This document shows, piece after piece, positions 9,185 to 18,642 of a DNA stretch of 64,000 nucleotides; positions within the stretch are counted from its first letter, which is position 1, and every line of letters starts with the position of its first letter. The stretch lies in NCBI RefSeq assembly GCF_002237755.1, contig NZ_MWSJ01000005.1, positions 1 through 64,000 on the forward strand. The letters run 5' to 3'. The translations under genes were made by a program, and so were the position numbers. The notes under the pieces were generated by a model. The model was not told the DNA's origin and searched no databases. It was given only the letters and a program-made list of their open reading frames with translations. The DNA is from Lysinibacillus sp. KCTC 33748. Lineage in GTDB: Bacteria > Bacillota > Bacilli > Bacillales_A > Planococcaceae.

Positions 9185-11365
9185 TTAGATGATGAATGCA
9201 TAAGCGCCACCTTTAGAACCTACTTGAATCACAGTGAAGATGTTGTCTACCATCAAGATACGAGGTTCAATGACAGTTAATACATCATGGTCAGCCCATG
9301 TTGGAATAGTAATTTCAGTTTCAACTTTGCGTCTACTTACAGTAATCTCAGTATCTACTTGAGATACTTTCTTAATATCAATAATAGTGTCAACTTGACT
9401 TACAGATTTTGCATTAATTTCAGTGATAATATCACTAGTGTATTTAATGTAAATCTCTGTGTCTGTGTCTGAATCATTATAGCGTTGTACTGTGACAGAT
9501 ACTTCAACAACAGGTTTAGATACGGTAATTTCAGTGTCAACATCATTCTTAATATTAGCTTCAATTTCAACCCAAATATCATTTCTATGTTTCACTTCAA
9601 CCTCTACTTCAAGTTTTGGTCTTGAAACATAGACTACAGTGTAAAGACTACTATCATCAACAACTCTAGGTGTAATTTCAATTGGTATTTTATCTTTTGC
9701 TACATGGATTTCTGTGTCAACAACAGAAGTCCACATTTCATTAATGTCAATTTCTGTATCTACTTGATTTTTGTCATGTGTAGGGACAGTAATTTCTACA
9801 TTAATTGAAGGTTTTGTTACTGCAATGGTTGTGTCAATAATGCTTGTATCTCTTTTAGCGCATGCAATCTCAGCTAAAGCAAAAGGTCTGTTAACAGCAA
9901 TTTCAGTATCCAATCGGTTTTCACGAGGTCTTCTAGCACTGATTTCAACTGGGATTTTATTTTCATCACGAATTGCTGAGATAATTTGAGTGGGTACATA
10001 AGGCTTGCTTACTGAAATTTCAACTAGGGCTTCAAAATCCAAAGGAACTTCTTTTCTGTGAACATAGATTTCAGTATCAATTTTTTCAAATCTATAAACT
10101 GAATCAACAGTGATTTCGGTGTTTTTATCAGAGTTTCTTCTTCTGTAAGCAAAGATTTCAGTTAAGTGTTGGCTTCTCCCTTGAGAGAAAATTCTTGAAT
10201 CAAAGTATTTAACAACTAATTCAGGAGGGAACATAGTCTCTCTAGTGTAGAACGTTGTTTGACCAAATTCAGTTTCATTGGATAGGCGAACAATAAAACC
10301 ATTATTAATCTTCTCTAGCGAAACCCAATTTTTAACAATTTCAAGGACGTCAAACTCAATGTATCCTTCTTCTGTATTTACCGTAAACTCATTAGAAATT
10401 AAGTCAATAGGGTTAGGTTTATTAAGGTTTGTGATGTTATACTCTTGCCATGCGCTATCTGCATTTAGAATCTCAAGTTTTATATTATTTGGTACTACAC
10501 CTTTATAATATAATCGTAAGTAGGATTCTTTTAAAACATATGAGTGGTTAATCGAAGATAAATCAAATTGTACGAAAGAGCGCCAAATATCTTCTTGACT
10601 ACGACCAACAACCATAGATGAATTTTTACCATAGTTGATGGATTGGTAAGCTAATTCTTCTCTTGTGAAAGAGTCTTGAGTAGGATTGAATATATCTGTA
10701 ACAATTGGTGGTTGTTGAATCTCATAGACTGCCCACATTCTATTGTGAGGTGGTACTTCAATTTCAGCTTCTAAGAAATTGTACCCAATAGGTTGAATTT
10801 CTGTGTAGACATCTGAGTTACCACGATACATAACGTTTAGGTAAGTGTCTTTAATATTAGTACCCAAAGCACGAGAGATAAGCTCAGTTTCTATAGGGCT
10901 TTCTCCTAATGGTCTAGCTACAATTTCAACATCTTGCTCAGTTTTCCCTACCGCAATAAGCTTATATTTTGCTTTAAAGCTGTTATTAGGTGGTACTTCA
11001 ATCTCTGTTTCTAAGAAGTTGTGACCAATAGGTTGAATTTCTGTATAAACATCTGAGTTACCGCGATACATAACGTTTAGGTAAGTGTCTTTAGTGCTAA
11101 AATCCAAGGCACGAGAGACAAGCTCAGTTTCAGTAAGACTTTCTCTTAGTGGTCTAGCTACAATTTCAACATCTTGTTCAATCTTTCCTACCGCAATAAG
11201 CTTGTATTTTGCATTAAAGCTGTTGTTAGGTGGTACTTCAATCTCTGTTAGAACTTCATTGTTAATACCAACCTCTATATACATATCAGAAGAGCCATCA
11301 ATTGATGATTCTCCTGACTCATTTCTTTGAGAGGAAATTTCTAATTCAAAATTTTTGTCCTCCAT
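9185..11365 (-). CDS. repeat-rich virion adhesin with DNRLRE/CBM96-like domain (726 aa)
   Basis: Three parts are visible. Residues about 35-210 hold near-identical tandem repeats of roughly 85 residues (TEIEVPPNNSFNAKYKLIAV, EQDVEIVARP, DTYLNVMYRGNSDVYTEI), two full and one partial. Residues about 235-390 resemble a DNRLRE/CBM96 beta-sandwich (DSFTREELAYQSINYGKNSS, SFVQFDLSSI, LRLYYKG, DVLEIVKNWV, GFIVRLS). Residues about 400-720 are some 15 short beta repeats of about 20 residues with the consensus DTEIxVxRPxxxVEI, which suggests a solenoid or fibrous shaft. No signal peptide or LPXTG anchor is seen, so it is probably virion-borne. AAGGAAG precedes ATG 11365. Function as adhesin or glycan-binding fibre is inferred. 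Confidence 0.7.
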   Translation of the reverse strand: MEDKNFELEISSQRNESGESSIDGSSDMYIEVGINNEVLTEIEVPPNNSFNAKYKLIAVGKIEQDVEIVARPLRESLTETELVSRALDFSTKDTYLNVMYRGNSDVYTEIQPIGHNFLETEIEVPPNNSFKAKYKLIAVGKTEQDVEIVARPLGESPIETELISRALGTNIKDTYLNVMYRGNSDVYTEIQPIGYNFLEAEIEVPPHNRMWAVYEIQQPPIVTDIFNPTQDSFTREELAYQSINYGKNSSMVVGRSQEDIWRSFVQFDLSSINHSYVLKESYLRLYYKGVVPNNIKLEILNADSAWQEYNITNLNKPNPIDLISNEFTVNTEEGYIEFDVLEIVKNWVSLEKINNGFIVRLSNETEFGQTTFYTRETMFPPELVVKYFDSRIFSQGRSQHLTEIFAYRRRNSDKNTEITVDSVYRFEKIDTEIYVHRKEVPLDFEALVEISVSKPYVPTQIISAIRDENKIPVEISARRPRENRLDTEIAVNRPFALAEIACAKRDTSIIDTTIAVTKPSINVEITVPTHDKNQVDTEIDINEMWTSVVDTEIHVAKDKIPIEITPRVVDDSSLYTVVYVSRPKLEVEVEVKHRNDIWVEIEANIKNDVDTEITVSKPVVEVSVTVQRYNDSDTDTEIYIKYTSDIITEINAKSVSQVDTIIDIKKVSQVDTEITVSRRKVETEITIPTWADHDVLTVIEPRILMVDNIFTVIQVGSKGGAYAFII

Positions 11366-11397
11366 ATATTCACTTCCTTATCACATTGTATTGTGAT

Positions 11398-13692
11398 TTA
11401 GGCTTTGTCTGCCCTCACGATAATATCAAAAGAACCGTTAGCGTCAGGTGTTGCGCCTAATTCAGATTTTAGTCTAACGAAGAATGGCATTTCTTCATCG
11501 TTTTGTAGTACACCACCCAATCTTAAATCAGGTTGAGGAATGAAAGGGGAAGAGCTTGTACTAAATTCACAAGTCATACCTGTAGGGAAATTCGCTGTGT
11601 TTGCATACAAATGAATATCTTTAACATCATATCCATATTGGTTTTTCAGTACAATCTCATGTTCAAGTGTAGTTTGACCTGCAATGATAATACCAAAATC
11701 AAGGTATTGGAGAACTTCACCAATTTCATTAGAAAAGTATTGACCATATATATCTTTGAACATAAGACCTGAATATGTTCCCATGAATTGTGTTGACCAA
11801 TAATCAGTAGTACCAAAAAAGTCTTGGAACTCTACTTTGAGCGTATTCCAGTCATCAATCTTAATATCTTTACTACCAATTGCTAGTTCGATATTCTGAG
11901 GTGATTCACCAAGTTTTGTAAAACTTCCATCAGAAGGGTAGTAGTTACCACCGTTTAATAGAACACGATATTGAACCCGAGTTAAATCATCATCACTTAG
12001 AATACCTTTAAGGACATTACCATTAAATTCAATATTAATCTTTGCAGTAGTGTTTATGATATTTAAACTTGCGTCCTTAATAGTTGAAGTATCACGAGGT
12101 AAGTAGTCTTCAAAAGAAACTGTTTCAATAATTGATGTGATTGTGTCACGAGGATTATCTATTAAGAACATACCAATATTAATATATTCATCTTTCCATG
12201 TGCGCCACTGCTTATCGGTTAAATTGTTTAAGTCTTTATGCGTCATACCATTTTTCATGATTTCTTGCTCAGTAGAGGTATCAGCTACCACAAATTTACT
12301 TGATTCCTTATCCCATACATACCATTTGTCAGGTGTGTGTCCTGCGACAAAGTAGCGAGCTTCGTCACGATATGATTGAGAAATGTCATTAACAAACACA
12401 TCGTCTAAAGACCCATATATACGCTTAGGGTTCATCAATTTGATAAATTGAGGTTTTGGAACTGCTTTCATTTCAAGTACTCTTTGAGCAGTCTCAGGGG
12501 CTTCATCCGTCCATGTCACAACCTCAAAGTCACCTTCAAGTTCGTCAATAGGCGACCAATTAGCTTCTAAGATTAAATCAGCTTCAGTTACGGCTTCATC
12601 ATCTGTATAATAAAGAACCTCTACTTCATCACCAAATTCATCATAGATGTCAAATGGCTCAGTAGTTGTTGACACGATAATATCGTCTGTAGACTCTGTA
12701 TAAGCCACTACTGTAGGGAGTTCACCAATATAGTCATAAACACTATAAGGGTCAACACCTGTCTCTACAATGATTTGTGAAGCGTCTGAGTCAGTATAGT
12801 AAATTGCTTGTGGCTTATCACCAAGTAAATCCTGTACTGTGAAATCCTTTTTATTTAACACTACAGAAGTGAATTGCTTATCTTCAAAATCAGACCACAT
12901 AGCAACTGATTTATCTCCTGATAGCTCTTTCCATTGAATTTCTGTGATATGGTCAAGATTGTTCATACCATATTTAATGAAGTTTTCTTCTGTTGGTGTA
13001 GTTGATTGCCATGAAGTACCATCATGGTATTTGTATTGTGAACCATGTTGTACTAGGTATTTATCTGGAATAGGGGATATTACTCTGTCGTAGATTTCGA
13101 TATGGTCTAACTCTCCAATAAATGCACTAGCATTAGTATCATGTAGTCCACCTATAAAAAGTGGTCTAACTGCACCATCATATGGTTTAACTGTCACAGC
13201 TTGATAAAGAGGAATTGACATGTCATCTATATATACTTTCACATCTGTTAAACTTCTTATTAGTAAAAAATTGTGCCACTTATTATCTTTGAAATTACCT
13301 ACAGTATCCGTTGTTAAGTAATTGAATTGATTAGGAGCATATGTTTCTCCTAGCTCTAATCTTCCCATATCATTAAATGCTATAGCCAAACCTTTATAGT
13401 CTTTATAAGAACCTGAGTTCGATAAAATATAACCATTGGTAAGGATGTTTCCTAATTTAAACTTGAACCTTAAAGAATGCACACCAACAGGCAATAAGTC
13501 AGTAAACGAAATTTTTTGACTACCATTAAAACTCATAGCACTTCCTATACCATTCCAACCTGTTACACGAGTAGGGGCATTAACTAACGTGCCTGCATGT
13601 CCACCAATTGAATCCATTGCATTTCCGCTCGGTTCATCAAAACCAATAAAGGCTTTACCATATTTACTTAAATTGTCTTTACTATTAGCCAT
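11398..13692 (-). CDS. LamG-type tail adhesin with tandem repeats (765 aa)
   Basis: The start is set at ATG 13692 (MANSKDNLSKYGKAF), with GGAGG 7 bases upstream; an in-frame TTG five codons earlier overlaps that ribosome site. Residues 1-210 are a LamG-like lectin (SFNGSQKISFTDLLPVG, VYIDDMSIPL, LDHIEIYDRVISP). Residues about 265-430 contain four related units of about 40 residues on the pattern GDxPxVxYYTDSDxxxxIVxT. The remainder (from ISQSYRDEARYFVAGH) includes a beta-rich region and an end FDIIVRADKA. It is the full-length counterpart of the partial gene at 1-1304. Likely a fibre or adhesin closing the intact glycan-binding array. Confidence 0.82.
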   Translation of the reverse strand: MANSKDNLSKYGKAFIGFDEPSGNAMDSIGGHAGTLVNAPTRVTGWNGIGSAMSFNGSQKISFTDLLPVGVHSLRFKFKLGNILTNGYILSNSGSYKDYKGLAIAFNDMGRLELGETYAPNQFNYLTTDTVGNFKDNKWHNFLLIRSLTDVKVYIDDMSIPLYQAVTVKPYDGAVRPLFIGGLHDTNASAFIGELDHIEIYDRVISPIPDKYLVQHGSQYKYHDGTSWQSTTPTEENFIKYGMNNLDHITEIQWKELSGDKSVAMWSDFEDKQFTSVVLNKKDFTVQDLLGDKPQAIYYTDSDASQIIVETGVDPYSVYDYIGELPTVVAYTESTDDIIVSTTTEPFDIYDEFGDEVEVLYYTDDEAVTEADLILEANWSPIDELEGDFEVVTWTDEAPETAQRVLEMKAVPKPQFIKLMNPKRIYGSLDDVFVNDISQSYRDEARYFVAGHTPDKWYVWDKESSKFVVADTSTEQEIMKNGMTHKDLNNLTDKQWRTWKDEYINIGMFLIDNPRDTITSIIETVSFEDYLPRDTSTIKDASLNIINTTAKINIEFNGNVLKGILSDDDLTRVQYRVLLNGGNYYPSDGSFTKLGESPQNIELAIGSKDIKIDDWNTLKVEFQDFFGTTDYWSTQFMGTYSGLMFKDIYGQYFSNEIGEVLQYLDFGIIIAGQTTLEHEIVLKNQYGYDVKDIHLYANTANFPTGMTCEFSTSSSPFIPQPDLRLGGVLQNDEEMPFFVRLKSELGATPDANGSFDIIVRADKA

Positions 13693-13724
13693 TGTATTGA
13701 CCTCCAATATTTTTTCATGTTAAA

Positions 13725-13748
13725 AGGACAACTATTAATAGTTGTCCT
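13725..13748 (-). terminator. 24-base palindrome at a gene end
   Basis: AGGACAACTATT/AATAGTTGTCCT is a perfect palindrome followed by TTTTAA on the minus strand. It overlaps the stop codon of the LamG gene 13735-14691 and lies just before the ribosome site of the next gene. Counterpart of 1338-1362. Confidence 0.6.
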
Positions 13749-14691
13749 CAATCATTGCTGTTTTAAAATCACCACCAATAGGAATAGTAAACATTCTACT
13801 TTTTCCTAGAGGTGTTTTGTTATTAGTCACAATCTCATATTCAGTTGTAGTTTTAGTGAAATCAATTGGTGTGCTATCCACTGCGGAATCAATCTCTCTA
13901 ACTATTCCACCTTGAGCTAACATCATATATTCTGCTGTGTTAGGAATCTCTTTTACACGAGTTGTGTTAGGGGATAAAACAAGGTTTTTACTGTCTGTTG
14001 TTTTAACTACTAAACGCTTTTGAGTGAAATCAGAAGGGGAGAGAGTTTTATTGTAGATTTGTAAATCATCAATTTGACCACCAAACCAATTTCTATAGCT
14101 CGTGAATTTCATTCCACCAACACTAAGGTTTTGACCTGTATAAGTGGCATTAGTTTCAGATTGTGACGCTCTAGCTGTTGCTACTAGTTCATCATCTATA
14201 TATAATTTTACAACATCTTCCATTCTTCCTGTCCATGAGAAAAGTATATTATGCCAATTTCCATCACACAAATTAATGCTAGTAGGAGTCGATAGAGAAA
14301 AAGAGGATACAAGAGGATTTGCAGATGTATACCAATTTACAGATATAACCCCTGAGTTTAAAACAAAAACATAGCCAAAACTATTAGATGATGATGTTGT
14401 ATAATTTTCCATAATAGATTGAGAAGTTGTTTTAAAATTTTCTGTTTTTATTTTAAAACTTATTGTCTTTTCTCCGAAAGGAAATATTTTATTATTGAAC
14501 TCTAATCTATCACTAGTACCATTAAAGCTAATTGCAGAACCTTCACCATTCCAACCTTGAACTCTTGTTGCACCTGTAACTGTACCTGTATATCCATTGC
14601 CTAGCTTGTCGATAACATTTCCATTTACTTCATCAAAATCAAACCATGCGACACCATGATGTGCCATTAATTGTTCAGTCGTCGTTGCCAT
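13735..14691 (-). CDS. LamG-domain protein (318 aa), intact copy
   Basis: The start is placed at ATG 14691 (MATTTEQLMAHHGVAWF) because GGAGAG lies 9 bases upstream. A longer frame to 14718 has no such site. The gene overlaps the end of the upstream gene by 17 bases. One LamG domain (FDFDEVNGNVIDKLG, SFNGTSDRLEFNNKIFPFG, LYIDDELVATAR, IDDLQIYNKTLSP) is followed by the conserved 100-residue C-terminal module ending FTIPIGGDFKTAMIEDNY. Paralogue of 1349-2302 at roughly 85-90 percent by eye at the C-terminus. Probable glycan-binding tail accessory. Confidence 0.82.
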   Translation of the reverse strand: MATTTEQLMAHHGVAWFDFDEVNGNVIDKLGNGYTGTVTGATRVQGWNGEGSAISFNGTSDRLEFNNKIFPFGEKTISFKIKTENFKTTSQSIMENYTTSSSNSFGYVFVLNSGVISVNWYTSANPLVSSFSLSTPTSINLCDGNWHNILFSWTGRMEDVVKLYIDDELVATARASQSETNATYTGQNLSVGGMKFTSYRNWFGGQIDDLQIYNKTLSPSDFTQKRLVVKTTDSKNLVLSPNTTRVKEIPNTAEYMMLAQGGIVREIDSAVDSTPIDFTKTTTEYEIVTNNKTPLGKSRMFTIPIGGDFKTAMIEDNY

Positions 14692-15937
14692 TTTGATCAA
14701 ACTCTCCTTTGTATCCAAATAAAATATCGCCTATTTGAACATAAGCGTTTTTTTGTTCTGTGTTGATTTCTAATATATTTAATCTATAGTATCTAAAACT
14801 TTGTTTATTATTGAATACAAATATTTTCTGCTCGCCTAGTTGCCATTCTGTTTGATTACTAACGGTGTGTAGTGTATTAAAGCTTTTTCCATCATTAGAA
14901 CCTACAATTTCAAATTTCCTAGGATAGTAACCGATTGTTGATATTAGTCTACCTGTTAGGAATAGTGTATTTACAACTTTAGCTACTCCATAGTCTATTT
15001 GTATCCATTCTGAACCAATATTAGCATTATATCCACCATTCGAAATCCAAGCATCAGAACTATCGGTAATCGCTCCGTTAAAAGCTTTCCAAGCAGGATA
15101 TGGGTCTGAATGTGTTGAACTAGCACTAGCTACAAGAGGGGCCGGAAGAGTATTGCTAGTCATACTTGTTTGGTACTTATAATAAACAGGTACAAAAACA
15201 CTCTCTCTTATTTCTTTGATATTCAAAGTATTAATTTTACCAATATCATGTGTAAACACCTTGCCACTCACATTAGCAACAGGTGTGTCATTAAAATATC
15301 TATGCTTAGTAAAAGGTACATCTAATTGAATCTCTTTTCCTTGCTCAATACCATGTAAAATCATGTTTTTAGGAGAGGTGTCAGGCAGGTGAATTAAAGT
15401 GTTATCTGATAGAGAGTAATGGCTATTATCGTTTGTTAAAATAATTCTTTTTGGATTTTCATATCCAAACATCTTTAACAAACCTATACTAACTTCAAAA
15501 TTTTCCGTAGTCCCTTCTGTTATATAGATTCTATAATATAAGTAGTGGTTTTGTTTTTCAGATAAAATATTAAATTCTTTTTCTTCCCAAGTTGAAGTCC
15601 ATGTTAAATTTACTTGAGTATCTAAAACAGTCCAATCTGTGCCGTTGTTAGAACCTTCGAAATTCCATGTTTTAGGAGGTGTTTTGGAATCATTTCCATC
15701 AAGTTTCCTAGAAGTTACTGAATATCTAGTCACCTTAACCTCTTTGTCTTTAAAATTGTAACCTAAATAATGAGGTGCGTTTGCTCTTGCTGAAACCCAA
15801 GCATTAGATGTTAGTGAACTGAAACCACACCAAGATTGATAAATGGCGCTAGTGCTATAAACAGAATCGCTAAATGCTTCTCCACTAGGGGTTGTGTTGC
15901 TAGTCATATCAGGGGCAAGGTTTATAATTTCAATCAT
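14675..15937 (-). CDS. double discoidin-domain fibre protein (420 aa)
   Basis: Two F5/8 type C domains are visible. The first is near residues 8-155 (MTSNTTPSGEAFSDS, WCGFSSLTSNAW, FEGSNNGTDWTVLD). The second is near 270-415 (MTSNTLPAPLVASASS, WKAFNGAITDSSDAW, WIQIDYG, IVGSNDGKSFNTLH). Between them is the array spacer SLSDNTLIHLPDTSP ... GKVFTHDIGKINTL. AAAGGAATG precedes ATG 15937. It is the intact equivalent of the broken gene at 2303-3561. Discoidin domains in secreted bacterial and phage proteins usually bind galactose-type or other cell-surface glycans. Confidence 0.85.
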   Translation of the reverse strand: MIEIINLAPDMTSNTTPSGEAFSDSVYSTSAIYQSWCGFSSLTSNAWVSARANAPHYLGYNFKDKEVKVTRYSVTSRKLDGNDSKTPPKTWNFEGSNNGTDWTVLDTQVNLTWTSTWEEKEFNILSEKQNHYLYYRIYITEGTTENFEVSIGLLKMFGYENPKRIILTNDNSHYSLSDNTLIHLPDTSPKNMILHGIEQGKEIQLDVPFTKHRYFNDTPVANVSGKVFTHDIGKINTLNIKEIRESVFVPVYYKYQTSMTSNTLPAPLVASASSTHSDPYPAWKAFNGAITDSSDAWISNGGYNANIGSEWIQIDYGVAKVVNTLFLTGRLISTIGYYPRKFEIVGSNDGKSFNTLHTVSNQTEWQLGEQKIFVFNNKQSFRYYRLNILEINTEQKNAYVQIGDILFGYKGEFDQNGNDD

Positions 15938-15987
15938 TTAATCATTCCTTTCTTATTGTATTAAGAAGTCAAAATAAAAACTCAGCT

Positions 15988-17184
15988 CTATTTAAAACTA
16001 ATGCTGAGTGGTTTCCTATCTAGTTTGGTTGTGTAAAGACCTTCATCATTTCTAGATACTTCATCCTGTAAAATGTAGCTTTTAATAACTATTGGCTCAT
16101 TTGGACGTAACTCTTTTTGACCATATTTAATAAAATTCTCTTGTGAACACTTAGGAAATTCAATAATTATGTTATTCCTATTCCCAAATTGTAATTGTCC
16201 AATAGCGCTATAGCTACTATATCCATCATTGGAAATTACCGTTAGTCTATATATACGATATTTACTAGAATTTCTAAATTGAATGATACGTGTTTCATTC
16301 AATTGCCAATTTGTTTGCCCTGTGATATTTGCTATAACATCAAAAGTGACACCATCATTTGACGCACTTATTGTAAAATCCTTTGGGCAAGCATTAGCTG
16401 TATCTCCAAATCTAGAAGTGAGTTTTATTTGATTGCAATTTTTAGGAAAACCGAAATCTAGTTGAATCCAACCTTTAATAGTACCACCTACTGTTGCCCA
16501 ACAATCACTAGAGTCTTTGTTTGTTCCATTAAAAGCTTTCCATGCCTGAAAAGTAGAACTCCAAATACTACTAGCACTAGCCACTAAAGGAGAAGGTGCA
16601 GTATCAGATGTCATTTTTGTTTCGTACCAAGGGTCAATTGATTTTAATGAATATGTTTTATTATTTGAACTGAATAGCATATTTTTGCTATTAGACAAAC
16701 TTGGTGTAAATGCTGAGTAGACCTGATTGACCGAATAGGTTGAAGTGCTATATTTTTCTTGTAGTATCACGTTTTGAGATTCATCTTTTACTATTGCTTC
16801 AATAGCGCTCTGCGCTCTATCTGCACCATTACCACAATAGGGAATAAAATCAATTCTACTTATTTTAACAGACTTATCTAATGATATTTCTATTGTGTCT
16901 GCTGAACTACTTAGCCAATAGTTAACACTAGGATAATTAGTAATAATTGACTTATCAGTATCGAAAGGGGAATCAACAAAATAGTAAGTTCCATAGCTGT
17001 TTGTTGTGCTTACTGTACCTGTAATATCTGTTCCCTGAATGTAGAAACTATTAGAAGTTAGACTATTCTTTGAAGAAAACTTTATAGGGTATATTTTGCC
17101 ATTATTATCGTAAAGTCTAACCCCTCCAATAGTGTAGTATGCTCCTGCTTTAGTACACTTGAAAGTTATCTCTCTTACTGCCAT
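15988..17184 (-). CDS. discoidin-domain fibre protein (398 aa)
   Basis: The start ATG overlaps the upstream stop (TAATG). The N-terminal 160 residues make a galactose-binding-like sandwich (TIGGVRLYDNNGKIYPI, TIEISLDKSVKISRIDF). A discoidin domain follows at about 190-330 (MTSDTAPSPLVASASS, WKAFNGTNKDSSDCW, WIQLDFGFPKN, ISASNDGVTFDV). The C-terminal 60 residues carry the spacer FIKYGQKELRP and the signature LDRKPLSISF. No equivalent survives in the left-hand array, so that array has lost this cassette or never had it. Confidence 0.82.
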   Translation of the reverse strand: MAVREITFKCTKAGAYYTIGGVRLYDNNGKIYPIKFSSKNSLTSNSFYIQGTDITGTVSTTNSYGTYYFVDSPFDTDKSIITNYPSVNYWLSSSADTIEISLDKSVKISRIDFIPYCGNGADRAQSAIEAIVKDESQNVILQEKYSTSTYSVNQVYSAFTPSLSNSKNMLFSSNNKTYSLKSIDPWYETKMTSDTAPSPLVASASSIWSSTFQAWKAFNGTNKDSSDCWATVGGTIKGWIQLDFGFPKNCNQIKLTSRFGDTANACPKDFTISASNDGVTFDVIANITGQTNWQLNETRIIQFRNSSKYRIYRLTVISNDGYSSYSAIGQLQFGNRNNIIIEFPKCSQENFIKYGQKELRPNEPIVIKSYILQDEVSRNDEGLYTTKLDRKPLSISFK

Positions 17185-18623
17185 TATCTCACCTCAGTTC
17201 TAATACTTCTTATATCAAAATATTTCTTAAGATTAATTGTTTGACTGAATACTTTACCAACTTCGACTGTCTGTAAAAGTTCACTTTTATCTGTCATTGA
17301 TCTAGGCTCTAATTTTTCTACTCTGCGGTCAAATAGTGGATATGGGTTGTCCATTCCTTCTGATAAAAATTGAGCTGAGTTTGGGAGAGTGGAGGATACT
17401 GTACTTAATCCTTTTGGTATAACTTCTAAAACTGAATACATGCCCCATTCATCGAAACTTAGGTTATCTGTTGCACCATTAACTTGAGAGATATTTAACC
17501 TATAAATTAAATATGCATTATCATTACCTAAAATCGTGAATTCTTTTATATAGTCAGTTTTTGACCACTCAACATTCGTTTTGGTATCTAAAATATCCCA
17601 TGTAGAACCATCATTACTTCCTTCGAATTTCCAACTCTTGGGATTCCTTTTTAGAACCGTAGAATTATCTATTAACCCAATAAGTTTATATTTTTTTACT
17701 ATTTGAGGTTTAGTAAATTCATAAAAAACCCATCCTATTAATACACTGCCAACTGAAGCCCAATTGTCTGCACTTATTCCTGTCAATCTATCGAATAGTT
17801 TATAGGCTTGTCGAGATGTGCTATGTTCTGTACTAGCTTTCGCTATACCACTAGGGGTAGTATTGGAAGTCATTACAGGAACTAAATTATCAGAAAATAT
17901 ATAATGGTTTTGTGGTAAGTACTTCTTGTATTCACCATCATGTAAAATAAATGTTTTATCTATAGAAACTTTTGATAAATCTTCTTTAAAAATAGCCATT
18001 TCATAAACTGTGATATTTGAATACCATCCATCAACAACATTAGACTGTCTGCCTAGAAACATTCCGTAGGAAGGAGTAACATAATTATCTTCAAATAATC
18101 TACCTCCTGTTACAACAGGAGTATTTAGATTGTCAATGAATATTTTTGTAGCATTATTTTCAACTTTTCCTGAGTCAGTGATAAGAATATCAAATACTTT
18201 CTCAGATGTGGTTGGTGTAGTATAAATACTAGTAAGATGCTGTCCTTTGTTGGATTGAGATGAATAATTAAAAGAATTATCAGCGACAGCAACAGAAAAT
18301 CTGAATCCATTACTTGTAACTCCTGCATTGCCACTACAATCTAGAATAGGATTAGTATTTGCGGTTACTACAGAATTAACTTTTAATTTTAAATAGATAC
18401 TTCTTTTTCCACCAATTGGAATATTATTAGGAAAAGACACAAAAGCACCTGTACCATTTAAAGTTAGAGAACCATCGCTATTCCAAACTCCATTTGTAAT
18501 AGTACCATTAACTGTACCTTTGCTATCATGTAAAACTGTACCACTACCTTCATCGAATTTATACCAATTAGTAGCATACTTTTTTGCATATTCTGACTTA
18601 ATTAATTCTTGAATATTGCTTAT
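17184..18623 (-). CDS. LamG plus discoidin fibre protein with apparent ATA start (479 aa)
   Basis: The coding frame clearly extends upstream of the internal GTG at 18440: NWYKFDEGSGTVLHDSKG ... LTLNGTGAFVSFPNN is the ordinary first third of a LamG domain. In that frame the ribosome site GAGGTG is followed 7 bases later by ATA AGC AAT ATT (18623), where relatives have ATG. No ATG, GTG or TTG is suitably placed. Either AUA/AUU initiation is used or the start was lost by one substitution. The rest holds LamG (to about residue 230), the KTFILHDGEYKKY linker, a discoidin domain (MTSNTTPSGIAKAST, FEGSNDGSTWDILD), and the end signature GKVFSQTINLKKYFDI. Confidence 0.7.
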   Translation of the reverse strand: MSNIQELIKSEYAKKYATNWYKFDEGSGTVLHDSKGTVNGTITNGVWNSDGSLTLNGTGAFVSFPNNIPIGGKRSIYLKLKVNSVVTANTNPILDCSGNAGVTSNGFRFSVAVADNSFNYSSQSNKGQHLTSIYTTPTTSEKVFDILITDSGKVENNATKIFIDNLNTPVVTGGRLFEDNYVTPSYGMFLGRQSNVVDGWYSNITVYEMAIFKEDLSKVSIDKTFILHDGEYKKYLPQNHYIFSDNLVPVMTSNTTPSGIAKASTEHSTSRQAYKLFDRLTGISADNWASVGSVLIGWVFYEFTKPQIVKKYKLIGLIDNSTVLKRNPKSWKFEGSNDGSTWDILDTKTNVEWSKTDYIKEFTILGNDNAYLIYRLNISQVNGATDNLSFDEWGMYSVLEVIPKGLSTVSSTLPNSAQFLSEGMDNPYPLFDRRVEKLEPRSMTDKSELLQTVEVGKVFSQTINLKKYFDIRSIRTEVR

Positions 18624-18642
18624 TTAATTTCACCTCATTTCT

